64,000 nt of DNA from Microbacterium cremeum (GTDB taxonomy: Bacteria; Actinomycetota; Actinomycetes; Actinomycetales; Microbacteriaceae), in assembly GCF_015277855.1 (NCBI RefSeq), contig NZ_CP063812.1, positions 3,410,001-3,474,000 on the forward strand. The letters run 5' to 3'. Both the position numbers and the translations under genes were made by a program. Numbering within the stretch: the stretch's first letter is position 1; every line of letters begins with the position of its first letter. The notes beneath the pieces are model-generated. The model did no database searches, was not told where the DNA came from, and saw only the letters and a list, made by a program, of their open reading frames with translations. Shown one piece after another: positions 52,420-61,555 of the stretch.

Positions 52420-53705
52420 GTTCCCACACTCCTCGCTGTCGTGTGCGCTGTCGTGCTGCGGTCGCGTCTGAGCGGCACCCGTCCCGACGCCCATCGGCGG
52501 TATGACGAGACGAGAGTCTCCGCCTGGATCTCCCAGCACAGGGTGTGCTCGAATCGCGCCCGGCCGGCGTCGCCCATCGCGCGGGCGAGCTCAGGTTCGC
52601 GCAGCACGCGCTCCACCGCGCGCGCGAAGCTCCGCGCGTCGTTGGCGCGGGAAGCGTAGAGGGAGGCATCGCCGGCGGAGAAGCGCCCCTCGCGCACGTC
52701 GAACTGCACGATGGGCCGCCCCAGCGCCATGTACTCGATGATCTTGTTCATCGTGGACAGATCGTTCATGGTGTTGACTTCGTCGGGGTTCACGCACACG
52801 TCGGAATCGGCGAGGATGCTCTTCATCTGGTCATCGGGGACACGACCATGGAACTCGACCCGATCCGCGATCCCTCGGTCGCGGGCCAGGCTCGCCAGTC
52901 GCTCTCTGTCGGGCCCCGACCCGATCAGCGCGAGGTGCACGTCAAGGTGCCGCTCGGAGACCAGGATCTTCACGGCGTCGATCAGATAGCCGATGCCTTC
53001 CTGCCGTCCCATCACGCCCACGTAGCCGAGCAGGAACCGGCGTCCGCGGTGCCAGTCCTCGCCGGTCGAGCGGTACGCGGCCCACGACCGGAACGGGCCC
53101 GAGCGCACGACCGCCACGTCCTCGCCGCGGAAGCGGCCACGACGCATCGCGATGTCCCGGTAGCTGTCGTTGGTGGAGATGACGTGGTCCGCCCACGCGT
53201 ACGTGCGGTGCTCGAAGAACCGCGCCACCGACGCGAACAGCCGGGGCAGCGGCATCCGCTTCGCCTCGACGAGCTCCGGGCCGAGGTCGTGCTGATCGAA
53301 CACCAGCATGCTGCCGTCCTCCCGCTTCGCACGCTTGGCGACGAGATACAGCAGATCGGGCGGATTGCAGAAGTGGACGATGTCGAACGGCTCGACGGCC
53401 CGGTCACGATCGAAGACGCCGGTCATGCGCCGGAGCGAGACGACGTACTCGTCGAGATAGCCGAGCACGCCGTTCGCTTCGCGTGCGGCCTCGTACCGGT
53501 GCACAGCGACCCCGTCGATCAGGAAGTCGCCCACGGGGTGACGCTCATCGCCCGGACAGATCACGGTCACATCCGCGCCCGCTGCTGCGAGCGACGTCGC
53601 TTCCTGCCAGACGCGACGATCGAACGGCACCGGCAGGTTCTGGACGAGGATCGCGACTCGGGTTCCTCCCAGTGGGACCGCTGTGCCCTCTCGTTCGAGC
53701 TCCAT
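52416..53705 (-). CDS. Glycosyltransferase family 4
   Basis: This 429-residue GT-B enzyme starts with RVAILVQNLPVPFDRRVWQE; FNP-type residues appear in DIVHFCNPPDLLYLVAKRAK and the donor domain in LLGYVGVMGRQEGIGYLIDA. The C-terminal MNKIIEYMALGRPIVQFD matches WcaC/EPS-type enzymes. The frame is open far upstream (to 55340) as a shadow of the flippase, but ATG 53705 directly follows the flippase stop by two bases and begins at the family's start. Confidence 0.9.
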   Translation of the reverse strand: MELEREGTAVPLGGTRVAILVQNLPVPFDRRVWQEATSLAAAGADVTVICPGDERHPVGDFLIDGVAVHRYEAAREANGVLGYLDEYVVSLRRMTGVFDRDRAVEPFDIVHFCNPPDLLYLVAKRAKREDGSMLVFDQHDLGPELVEAKRMPLPRLFASVARFFEHRTYAWADHVISTNDSYRDIAMRRGRFRGEDVAVVRSGPFRSWAAYRSTGEDWHRGRRFLLGYVGVMGRQEGIGYLIDAVKILVSERHLDVHLALIGSGPDRERLASLARDRGIADRVEFHGRVPDDQMKSILADSDVCVNPDEVNTMNDLSTMNKIIEYMALGRPIVQFDVREGRFSAGDASLYASRANDARSFARAVERVLREPELARAMGDAGRARFEHTLCWEIQAETLVSSYRRWASGRVPLRRDRSTTAHTTARSVGT

Positions 53706-53707
53706 GA

Positions 53708-55318
53708 TCAGGCGCCTTTCCTGTAGCGGCGGACGACCGGGATACGCGCACCGACTCTCGACTGCGCGATGATGCCGAGGGCTTCTGGGATCACGCCGGG
53801 TGACATGACCCGGGTGACCAGCAGATGGACGACGGCCACACTCATCGCGGTAAGGCTCAGGCAGAGCCAGACCGGCAGGGAACCGGCCACGGTGACGATC
53901 GCCCAGCCGGCGGCGGCCGATATCCCGACCGCAACGATCAGATACCCGAAGGGGCCCGCCACCTCCCGCAGTCGGGCATGGAGCAAGCGGGCGGTGAGGA
54001 ACCACCGGCTGACCGTCGCGACGATGCAGACCGCGAGAAAACCCCACGCGATCGCGACGAGCCCGCGGGGCGCGAGCAGCACCGTGGCGCCGAGGGTGAG
54101 GGCGTCGATGATCAGCGCGTATGCGAACCACACACCGGGCTTGCCGACGCCGTAGAACAGGCCGTGGTCGAGCCAGGCGCCGACGGACAGCGTGCCCGCG
54201 AGCGCGAGGATCTGCGCGACCTGGTAGCTCGGTTCCCAACCGTCGCCGAACGCGATCGGAAGAATGAGCGGTGCGGTCACGGCGAGCACGGTCAGCGGGA
54301 GCGACATGGTGAAGTAGGTGAGACGCAGGGCGCGCAGGTAGGCGCTGCGGAGCCGGGCGGGGGTGTTCCTGATCTTGGCGAAGGCGACGTTCGTCACCGG
54401 AACGATCGCGCTGCCCGTGAGGTCTTGAACGATCTGCACGAGCCTCAGCGCGATGTTCATGAATCCCAGCGCCGCCATCCCGAGAGTCGCGGAGATGACA
54501 GCGGCCTCGCCCCACGCCCTCAGCATCGCGACGAACTCGACACCGAGGACCTGGCCGCCGAACGTCGCCATCGTCCGGAAGTCGGAGGCGGCGAACGCGA
54601 AGCTCGGTCGCCATCGCGATGCGGTCCACGCGAGCACGGTCGAGATCGATGGAGCCACGAGGCTCTGGGCGACCAGAGCCCAGACGCCCCACCCGCTGAA
54701 CGCAGCCGCCAGCGCGACCACCTGCGCGATCGCGGCGCCTGTCGCACCCTGCCAGGCGAGCGTCCGGAATCGCATGTCCCGGCGCAGCAGCGCTGTCGGC
54801 ACTGAGCCGGCGGCGGCGAGGATCACGCACAGCGACAGCGTCTGCAGGACTGGAACCACCCCCTCGTCGCGGAACACCGCGCCGAACACCGGGGAGACCG
54901 CGAACAGGGCCGCGCTCAGCACCACGCCGGCACCCAGCGAGAACCAGAATGCGGTGCTCAGCATCCTCGCGTCGGTCTTGTCGGCCTGCACGATGTACGC
55001 CGCGAAGCCGAGATCCGCCAGAAGGTAGAAGAACGGCAGCACGGTCGAGGCTGCGGCGACGGTGCCGAAATCCTCCGGGCTCAGCAGGCGTGTGAGAACG
55101 GCGATCGTCACCAAGCCGAACAGCCGGACGGCCCACTTCTGCGCCGTGAGCCAGAGGACTCCGGATGCGGCGCGACCACTCACCTCGCTCGGCTCGACAT
55201 GGGCGTCGGAACCCGCGACAGCGATGCCCTCGCCTTCCGGCAACGGGCTCGGCGGCGCCCACTCCCTGGGGGGGAGTGCTTCGAAGTCCGGCGCGTCCGG
55301 TGGTGGCGGGCTCTTCAC
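53708..55318 (-). CDS. Polysaccharide flippase (Wzx/MATE-like)
   Basis: This protein of about 536 residues has 12-14 helices after a Pro-rich N-terminal tail of about 45 residues. ASGVLWLTAQKWAVRLFGLV begins the first helix and VLTRLLSPEDFGTVAAAS is the hallmark following it. It should flip lipid-linked repeat units to the outer face for polymerisation. The frame is open to 55396, but GTG 55318 overlaps the upstream stop as GTGA, like other junctions here. A GTG at 55183, just before the first helix, is the other option. Confidence 0.88.
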   Translation of the reverse strand: MKSPPPPDAPDFEALPPREWAPPSPLPEGEGIAVAGSDAHVEPSEVSGRAASGVLWLTAQKWAVRLFGLVTIAVLTRLLSPEDFGTVAAASTVLPFFYLLADLGFAAYIVQADKTDARMLSTAFWFSLGAGVVLSAALFAVSPVFGAVFRDEGVVPVLQTLSLCVILAAAGSVPTALLRRDMRFRTLAWQGATGAAIAQVVALAAAFSGWGVWALVAQSLVAPSISTVLAWTASRWRPSFAFAASDFRTMATFGGQVLGVEFVAMLRAWGEAAVISATLGMAALGFMNIALRLVQIVQDLTGSAIVPVTNVAFAKIRNTPARLRSAYLRALRLTYFTMSLPLTVLAVTAPLILPIAFGDGWEPSYQVAQILALAGTLSVGAWLDHGLFYGVGKPGVWFAYALIIDALTLGATVLLAPRGLVAIAWGFLAVCIVATVSRWFLTARLLHARLREVAGPFGYLIVAVGISAAAGWAIVTVAGSLPVWLCLSLTAMSVAVVHLLVTRVMSPGVIPEALGIIAQSRVGARIPVVRRYRKGA

Positions 55319-56535
55319 CTTCGGCCGCCCCGCCTCGCATACCCCGGGTTCATCCGCCCTATTCGGCGAGCCACCTTCCTCACCAGCCGCCGCCATTCAT
55401 GGGGCAGGTCGAGGACCCACTCCCGCGCGCCGTAGGCACCGATCGCGTCGGCATAGAAGCCGGCCAGTCGATCCGACATGGCATCGAGGCCGAAGCGTGC
55501 CCGCGCGAAGTCTCGCCCATACCCACCGAGTGCGCGACGCCGTGCTTCGTCGGCGATCAGCGGGAGAGCGATCCGCACGAGGTCGGCGACAGGATCCTCC
55601 GGATGCTCCGGGCTCCAGAAGCTGGATCGTGCCAGCGCCCGCGCGCTCTCGGGCTCGAACAGCCGCGACCAGCCGGCCTCGCCGTGCACGATGAGGGGCT
55701 TGCCGAAGGCGAGCGCACGCGCGGCGGATCCCCCCATCCCGATCATGATGTCGGCCGCGAGGTATGCGGGCCGCGGGTCGGACAGCGCGCCCAGCATGCG
55801 AACGGCCGGCCTGCCGACATCCTCGTTGACGGCCTCCGCCTCGGCCCGCAGGACAGAGCGTGCATCGCCGTCCCCCACGACGAAGAGGGTCGCACCCGTC
55901 GACGCGAGGTCGCGCATCGCGTCGATGGCGACGAGGATGGCCGTGGCCTTGAGCTGCCGCTCCAGCCGGCTCACGATCCCCAGCACGACACCGTCGCCGA
56001 GACGGTACCGGTCGCGGAAGAGTGCCGCGCCGGCGTCGACCCGCGGGGAGTCGGCGGTCAGGTCGACCGGAGGCGAGATGAGGACGGTCGGCGCGGGGCG
56101 GTCGACCAGGTCTTCGACGAGGTACTCGGTTCCCACGATGAGTGGTACGTGGCTGTGAACGACATCGCTGACGCTCATCTCGTACACGGTGTGCACCCAC
56201 GGGATCCTCCCGAACGTCGCGGGCCCCCAGTAGACGTTGCGTGCCGCACCCCACATCCCATACGCGTGGACGAGGTCGACGCCGAGCTCGTCCGCCATCC
56301 GGCGCAGCTGCCTGGCGTGGGGCAGCAGTCCGGCCGCACGGTCGTAGACGGTGATGCCGATGCCGTGCAGATCGGCGTAGTCGAGCAGCGACGGACCGCC
56401 CCCGATCGTGTCGCGCTCCCCCACCAGGATCGAGTCGATCCCCCGATCACGCAGGGCGCGCGCGAAATCGACCGCGTTGATCTGCGATCCGCCGAGTTCG
56501 AGGCTGTTGAGATGGACGAGCACCCGCATGGTCAC
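55315..56535 (-). CDS. Glycosyltransferase family 4
   Basis: This protein of about 406 residues has a GT-B fold. The N-terminus MRVLVHLNSLELGGSQINAV carries the GGS motif of GT4 acceptor domains, and VVLGIVSRLERQLKATAILV begins the donor domain. The usual E-x7-E region is weakened to GEAGWSRLFEPESARAL, so donor binding may differ. GTG 56535 overlaps the aminotransferase stop as GTGA; ATG 56529 is equally possible. The tail is Arg-rich and likely cytoplasmic-membrane associated. Confidence 0.87.
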   Translation of the reverse strand: MTMRVLVHLNSLELGGSQINAVDFARALRDRGIDSILVGERDTIGGGPSLLDYADLHGIGITVYDRAAGLLPHARQLRRMADELGVDLVHAYGMWGAARNVYWGPATFGRIPWVHTVYEMSVSDVVHSHVPLIVGTEYLVEDLVDRPAPTVLISPPVDLTADSPRVDAGAALFRDRYRLGDGVVLGIVSRLERQLKATAILVAIDAMRDLASTGATLFVVGDGDARSVLRAEAEAVNEDVGRPAVRMLGALSDPRPAYLAADIMIGMGGSAARALAFGKPLIVHGEAGWSRLFEPESARALARSSFWSPEHPEDPVADLVRIALPLIADEARRRALGGYGRDFARARFGLDAMSDRLAGFYADAIGAYGAREWVLDLPHEWRRLVRKVARRIGRMNPGYARRGGRR

Positions 56536-57653
56536 CGACCACCCCCTCTCGCTGCGGCGCGCAGTCGGTCTGCGACCGCCTGGCACTGCCCCTCGGAAAG
56601 ATGCGGGAACATCGGCAGCGACAGGACCCGTCCGGCCGCCGCTTCGGCCACTGGGAACTCACCGCGTCGATATCCGAGCCCCTCGTATGCGGCGCTCTGG
56701 GGAACGATCGTCGGGTAGTGGATGCCGACCTCGATTCCTCCGGCGCGCAGTTCGGCGATCATCCGCTCGCGCTCGGCCACACGGACCACGTACAGGTGCC
56801 AGACGTCGGCGTTGCCGTCGCGCACCGCGGGCAGCCGGATGCCTTCGACGTCCGCGAGCATCTCGCCGTAGCGCTCGGCAGCGGTCCGCCGAGCCGCATT
56901 CCAGGCGTCCAGCCGACGCAGCTTCGCCCGCAGCACCGTCGCCTGGACGGCGTCCAGCCGGGCATTCATTCCGATACGGGCATGAACGTATTTCGTCGAG
57001 CTGCCGTGGGCAGCGACGTTGCGGACGAGCGCTGCGACATCCGCGTCATCCGTCATCACCGCGCCGGCGTCCCCGGCGGCACCCAGGTTCTTGCCGGGAT
57101 AGAAGCTCGTCGCCGCCACATGACCCAGGGCGCCCGCGCGCCCCGCCAGACCGGACGCGCCCTGCGCCTGCGCGGCATCCTCCACGACCTTCACGCCATG
57201 CCTTTCCGCGATCGTCATGAGGCGCTCCATCGGAGCGGTCTGGCCGAACAGATGAACGGCGGCTATCACCCTCGTGCGGGAGGTGATCGCCGCCGTGACG
57301 GCCTCGGGGTCGATCAGCAGGTGATCGTCGTCGACGTCCACGAAGACCGGAACCGCACCGATTCGCGAGGCGGCCTCGGCCGTCGCGATGAACGTGTTCG
57401 CAGGCATGATGACTTCGTCGCCGGGACCGACTCCCATCGCCCGGTACGCGAGCTCGAGCGCGTCCGTGCCGTTGGAGACGCCGACGACGTGATGCACGCC
57501 GATGTAGTCGGCGTATTCGTGCTCGAACGCCTCGACCGCCGGCCCGCCGATGAACGACGCCGAGGCCAGCTGATCGCGCCACGCGGCCAGTACTTCGTCC
57601 GCGACCTCGGCCTGCTGTGCGGCGAGGTCGAGGAACGGCACCGGGTTGCTCAT
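56532..57653 (-). CDS. DegT/DnrJ/EryC1/StrS-family sugar aminotransferase
   Basis: This 373-residue PLP enzyme puts an amino group on a keto nucleotide sugar. The cofactor lysine is in SFYPGKNLGAAGDAG, with SNGTDALELAYRA and VVEDAAQAQGAS earlier forming the phosphate and ring-binding sites. Its VPFLDLAAQQAEV start resembles the WlbE/QdtB subgroup. The ATG at 57653 overlaps the acetyltransferase stop as ATGA. With the Gfo/Idh dehydrogenase and the acetyltransferase it could make an acetamido sugar. Confidence 0.93.
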   Translation of the reverse strand: MSNPVPFLDLAAQQAEVADEVLAAWRDQLASASFIGGPAVEAFEHEYADYIGVHHVVGVSNGTDALELAYRAMGVGPGDEVIMPANTFIATAEAASRIGAVPVFVDVDDDHLLIDPEAVTAAITSRTRVIAAVHLFGQTAPMERLMTIAERHGVKVVEDAAQAQGASGLAGRAGALGHVAATSFYPGKNLGAAGDAGAVMTDDADVAALVRNVAAHGSSTKYVHARIGMNARLDAVQATVLRAKLRRLDAWNAARRTAAERYGEMLADVEGIRLPAVRDGNADVWHLYVVRVAERERMIAELRAGGIEVGIHYPTIVPQSAAYEGLGYRRGEFPVAEAAAGRVLSLPMFPHLSEGQCQAVADRLRAAARGGGR

Positions 57654-58276
57654 GCCGACCCCCCGACCTCGTGAGCCGGCACGCCGGCCCACGTCGCCGC
57701 CGCCGGCACGTCGCCGAGCACCGCGGCGCCCATGCCCACGGTCGCGGCGGCTCCGACGCGGACTCCCTGGCGCACGGATGCGTTCATCCCTATGTAGGCC
57801 GCTTCGCCGATGCGCACCGATCCGCCGAGCGACACGCCCGCCGCGAGCGTCGCGAAGTCCTCGAGCACACCGTCGTGTGTGACCGTGCAGCCCGGCATGA
57901 TCACGACGTGCCGCCCCAGCGCGGCGTCCGCGGTCACCACGACGTTGTCGAGCACGATCGTGCCCGGGCCGATGTCACTCGAGGAACCGATCCGAGCGGA
58001 ACGCGTGACGAAGCGGGCATACCGGTCCTCGCCGAGACCGGACTCGCGCAGGCGATGCACCACGTCGCGCCGACCCCGGCCGCCTCCGACGCACACGAGG
58101 AGCGATTCGGTGCGCGGGATCGCCTCGATCACGGACCCGATGACCGGCACCCCGCCGATCTCGGTGCCGTGCAGCTCCGCGTCGTCGTCCAGGATGCCGA
58201 CCACACCGGTGATGCCGGCCGCGAGCACCTCGCGGGCGAGTCCGCTCGCACCCACCAGGAGAATGCCGTCTGTCAC
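57650..58276 (-). CDS. NeuD/PglD-family sugar O/N-acyltransferase
   Basis: This 208-residue protein has an N-terminal PglD-type Rossmann-like domain (ILLVGASGLAREVLAAG) and a C-terminal left-handed beta-helix of hexapeptide repeats (about 90-205; IGPGTIVLDNVVVTADAALG, then GVRVGAAATVGMGAAVLGDV). The catalytic histidine is probably the one in TVTHDGVLED. It should acetylate the amino sugar made by a neighbouring DegT enzyme. GTG 58276 overlaps the preceding gene as GTGA. Confidence 0.9.
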   Translation of the reverse strand: MTDGILLVGASGLAREVLAAGITGVVGILDDDAELHGTEIGGVPVIGSVIEAIPRTESLLVCVGGGRGRRDVVHRLRESGLGEDRYARFVTRSARIGSSSDIGPGTIVLDNVVVTADAALGRHVVIMPGCTVTHDGVLEDFATLAAGVSLGGSVRIGEAAYIGMNASVRQGVRVGAAATVGMGAAVLGDVPAAATWAGVPAHEVGGSA

Positions 58277-59418
58277 CGTGCCACTCCGTCCGGCGCGCGG
58301 AGGACGGCGATCACTCGATCCTGCTCCTCCTGGGTCATCTGGTGGAACACGGGCACGATGAGGGTGGTGTCGTTGAGGCGCTCGGTGACCGGCAGCCCGG
58401 CTTCCGGGATGAGGCCCAGGTACGGCGGTTGGCGATGCGCGGCCATGATCCCGCGGCGAGCGGAGATCTCCGCCTCCGCGAGCGCTTCGAGGAGACCGTC
58501 TCTGTCCGTGGAGTACAGGTCGCCGACCTCGATCCAGAACGACTGGAAGTTCCCGGTGCCGTACTCGGGGTCCGCCACCGCCCGCAGGCCGGGGATCTCT
58601 TCGATCGCCGCCTGGTAGCGCTCGGCGAGCTCGCGCCGACGAGCGACCATTTGCGGCAGTCGTCCGAGCTGGACGAGGCCGACCGCGGCCTGCAGATCGG
58701 TCATTCGGTAGTTGAAACCGACCTCCGTGTACTCCTCAGCCGGCGGCAGGACCGACGCGTGGCGATCAACCGCCGACACGCTCATCGCGTGCTCGCGGAG
58801 GTGCCGCGCGCGATCGGCCCAGTCCGGTTTCGAGGTGGTCAGCATCCCGCCTTCACCGGTCGTCAGCAGCTTCCGCGGGTGGAAGGACCACGCGGCGATC
58901 TCTGCGCCCGCGCCGACCGGGCGCCCCCTGTAGGTCGATCCGGCGCCGCACGCCGCATCCTCGATGACGACGATGTTGAGCTGGTCGGTGAACGAACGGA
59001 TGTCGCCGATGTCGACGGGCACGCCGCCCTGGTCGACGGCGATGACGGCGCGCGTCTGCGGAGTGAGGGCTTCGGCGACCGTGTGACCGGTGACGTTGCC
59101 GGTCACGGGGTCCACGTCGGCGAACACGGGGTTCGCACCCACGTATCGGACCACGTTCGTGGTGGCGATGAAGGAGAAGGACGGCACCACGACGTCATCC
59201 CCCGCGCCGACTCCCGCAACGACCAGCGAGAGGTGAAGGGCCGCCGTGCAGCTGCTGGTCGCCACGGCGTATCGCGCCTGCATCGCCTCAGCGAACGCAT
59301 GCTCGAACCGCGCGACACGCGGGCCCTGCGCGATCCAGCCGCTGGCGATCGCCTCAGCGACGGCGTCCGCCTCCTCCTGGCCGAGCCACGGGACCATGAC
59401 GTTCAGGCGCTCGCTCAC
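58273..59418 (-). CDS. DegT/DnrJ/EryC1/StrS-family sugar aminotransferase (second)
   Basis: This 381-residue PLP enzyme has the cofactor lysine in SFHPRKLLTTGEGGM, IEDAACGAGSTYRG for the ring-stacking site, and the start MVPWLGQEEADAVAEAI, typical of PseC/PglE/ArnB-type enzymes acting on UDP-4-keto sugars. It is only distantly similar to the other aminotransferase in the operon, so two different amino positions or two sugars are likely. GTG 59418 overlaps the epimerase stop as GTGA; the open frame to 60699 is a shadow. Confidence 0.92.
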   Translation of the reverse strand: MSERLNVMVPWLGQEEADAVAEAIASGWIAQGPRVARFEHAFAEAMQARYAVATSSCTAALHLSLVVAGVGAGDDVVVPSFSFIATTNVVRYVGANPVFADVDPVTGNVTGHTVAEALTPQTRAVIAVDQGGVPVDIGDIRSFTDQLNIVVIEDAACGAGSTYRGRPVGAGAEIAAWSFHPRKLLTTGEGGMLTTSKPDWADRARHLREHAMSVSAVDRHASVLPPAEEYTEVGFNYRMTDLQAAVGLVQLGRLPQMVARRRELAERYQAAIEEIPGLRAVADPEYGTGNFQSFWIEVGDLYSTDRDGLLEALAEAEISARRGIMAAHRQPPYLGLIPEAGLPVTERLNDTTLIVPVFHQMTQEEQDRVIAVLRAPDGVAR

Positions 59419-60410
59419 CGCTCCGTCACCGCCCGGCCTGCGGCCACTTCGTCGCGCAGCGGCCGCCACCACTCGACGAGCTGCCGGAGCCCTTCGTCGA
59501 TGCCGATCGTCGCCTCGAACCCGAGGTCTCGCCTGGCCGCCGAGGTGTCGGCGAGCCGGCGGGCCACACCATTCACCGCTCGCTCGGGACCATGCTCGAC
59601 CCCGAGGTCGGACCCCATCGCGCGCAGCAGCCGCTCGGCCAGCTCGAGAAGGCTGGTCTCGACGCCGCTGGCGATGTTGTACGTGCCCTCGACGACATCG
59701 CTGCGCGCAGCCAGCACGTTCGCCCGGGCGATGTCGGGCACGCACACGAAGTCCATCGTCTGGGTGCCGTCGCCGAAGATCAGCGGCGGTCTGCCGTCGG
59801 CGATGCGCTCCATCCACCGCACCAGCACTTCGGTGTACAAACCGTGCACGTCCATGCGCGGGCCATAGACGTTGAAGTAGCGCAGGAGCACGTAGTCCAT
59901 GCCCCGCATGGCGCGGAAGCTCCGGATGAGCCCCTCGTTGAAGGTCTTCGCCGCGCCGTACAACGTGTCGTCGTTCTCGTGATGATGCCGCTCGGTCGTC
60001 GGGAACTCCTCCGCCATTCCGTACACCGATGCGCTCGATGCGGCGATGAGCTTCTTCACACGATGTCTCGCAGCGGCTTCGACCACGTTGAAGGTGCCGT
60101 CGACCAGCACTTCCAGTGCGAGACGCGGCTGCTCGGCGCACTGGGTGATGCGGATCGCGGCCTGGTGGAACACGAGGTCCTTCTCGGCGGTCACGTCGTC
60201 GAGCAGTCGCGCGTCGCGGATGTCGCCCACGACCAGCTCGACCCGACCGGTGGCCAGTGCATCGTCGAGATTGGCGCGTCGTCCGCGCACGAGGTTGTCG
60301 ACCACGTCGATGTGGGCGACTCCGGCGGCGAGGAGCTGGTCGACGAGGGTGGATCCGATCGTGCCCGCCCCGCCGGTGACGAGGACGCGGGTGCCTTCGA
60401 GGTCGGTCAT
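59415..60410 (-). CDS. NAD-dependent sugar epimerase/dehydratase (extended SDR)
   Basis: This 331-residue enzyme has the NAD motif VLVTGGAGTIGSTLVDQLL (about residues 9-27), DIRD, the serine in AASSASVYG, and the catalytic YGAAK. LLRYFNVYGPRMDVHG and FGDGTQTMDFVCVPDIARA are typical of UDP-glucose/UDP-GlcNAc 4-epimerases and their relatives. It supplies a nucleotide sugar to the cluster; the exact substrate is unknown. ATG 60410 overlaps the Gfo/Idh stop as ATGA. Confidence 0.92.
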   Translation of the reverse strand: MTDLEGTRVLVTGGAGTIGSTLVDQLLAAGVAHIDVVDNLVRGRRANLDDALATGRVELVVGDIRDARLLDDVTAEKDLVFHQAAIRITQCAEQPRLALEVLVDGTFNVVEAAARHRVKKLIAASSASVYGMAEEFPTTERHHHENDDTLYGAAKTFNEGLIRSFRAMRGMDYVLLRYFNVYGPRMDVHGLYTEVLVRWMERIADGRPPLIFGDGTQTMDFVCVPDIARANVLAARSDVVEGTYNIASGVETSLLELAERLLRAMGSDLGVEHGPERAVNGVARRLADTSAARRDLGFEATIGIDEGLRQLVEWWRPLRDEVAAGRAVTER

Positions 60411-61468
60411 GCTCCCTGGACCTCCGGGACGAGGGTCTCGACAGGACGGGGGGCCCCGAACGCGCGGACGCTGGCCGACGCTGCTTCGAGCACCGACAGG
60501 ACGCGAAGGCCGGCGTCGCCGCTCGTGCGCGCCGGCCGCCCCTCGCGGATGGCGGCGGCGAACTCGGCGACGACCGCGGCGAGCGCTTCGCGTTCCGGCA
60601 GCGCCGGCGCCCACGTGTCTCCGAGCCGATACGAGATGTTCGCCGCGCGGCTGTCGGCGGTCTCCTTGGACTGCAGCGCCAGGTCGACACCGCGGTCATA
60701 GACGCTGACGCGCTGCTGCGGATTCAGGTCGTCCCACACCAGCGTCCGCTTGGTGCCGCCGATGACCATCTGGCGGATCTTGGTCGGGCTCAGCCAGTTG
60801 ACGTGAACGTGGGCGATGCCGCCTCTGTCGAGAGGCATGGCGAGGTACCCGATGCAGGCCTTGCCCGTGTCGAGCGGGTCGGAACCGTGCGCGGCGACAG
60901 AGGTGACATCGAGTCCGCCGGGAAGGACGAAGTCCATGATCGAAAGATCGTGAGGAGCGAGATCCCAGAACACGTCCACGTCGGGCTGTATGAGCCCGAG
61001 ATTGATGCGCACACTGTCGACGAAGAGGATCTGGCCCAGCGTTTCCTCGTCGATGAGCTCCCGGATCTTCAGCACAGCCGGCGTATAGCAGTAGGTGTGA
61101 TCCGCCATGAGCACGAGCGCGTTCTGACGCGCACGATCGACCATCTCGATGCCGCGCTCGCGCGTGTCGGCGACCGGCTTCTCGACGATGACATGCTTGC
61201 CCGCGTCCAGCGCAGCCAGCGCAACCCGGTGGTGTGTGTGCGCGGGTGTCGCGATGGCCACCGCGTCGATGGTCGGATCGGCGAGGATGTCCCCGAGGTC
61301 GGCCGTCACAGCCACGCCGCCGATGCTGTCGGACACCCGCCGCGCACGCGCGACATCCAGATCGCAGATGCCGGCAAGGTCCCACTCCGCTGACGCGCGG
61401 AAGTTCCGCGCCAGGTTGGGGCCCCAGTACCCCGCGCCGATCACAGCCGCTGTCAGTCGCGTCGCCAT
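60407..61468 (-). CDS. Gfo/Idh/MocA-family nucleotide-sugar oxidoreductase
   Basis: This 353-residue enzyme has AAVIGAGYWGPNLARNFRAS (Rossmann) and the conserved GKHVIVEKPVADT with the catalytic-site lysine. DVFWDLAPHDLSIMDF carries the active-site aspartate and histidine. It resembles WlbA-type enzymes that oxidise C3 of UDP-N-acetylglucosaminuronate before transamination. It is the first gene of a 13-gene leftward operon. ATG 61468 is used; a TTG five codons upstream (61483) after GAAGAGA is an alternative. Confidence 0.9.
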   Translation of the reverse strand: MATRLTAAVIGAGYWGPNLARNFRASAEWDLAGICDLDVARARRVSDSIGGVAVTADLGDILADPTIDAVAIATPAHTHHRVALAALDAGKHVIVEKPVADTRERGIEMVDRARQNALVLMADHTYCYTPAVLKIRELIDEETLGQILFVDSVRINLGLIQPDVDVFWDLAPHDLSIMDFVLPGGLDVTSVAAHGSDPLDTGKACIGYLAMPLDRGGIAHVHVNWLSPTKIRQMVIGGTKRTLVWDDLNPQQRVSVYDRGVDLALQSKETADSRAANISYRLGDTWAPALPEREALAAVVAEFAAAIREGRPARTSGDAGLRVLSVLEAASASVRAFGAPRPVETLVPEVQGA

Positions 61469-61555
61469 CTCGAGAACCCCCAATCTCTTCCGCTCCTGTC
61501 CCCCACTGGAGCGTCAGCTCGTTCACCCGAGCGTTGTCCTGATCAGTTCGCGTGT

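Noticed and set aside
53706..55340. Apparent fusion of the flippase region with the glycosyltransferase frame (974 codons)
   Set aside because: The upstream half is the wrong frame of the flippase gene; the GT4 family start coincides with ATG 53705.
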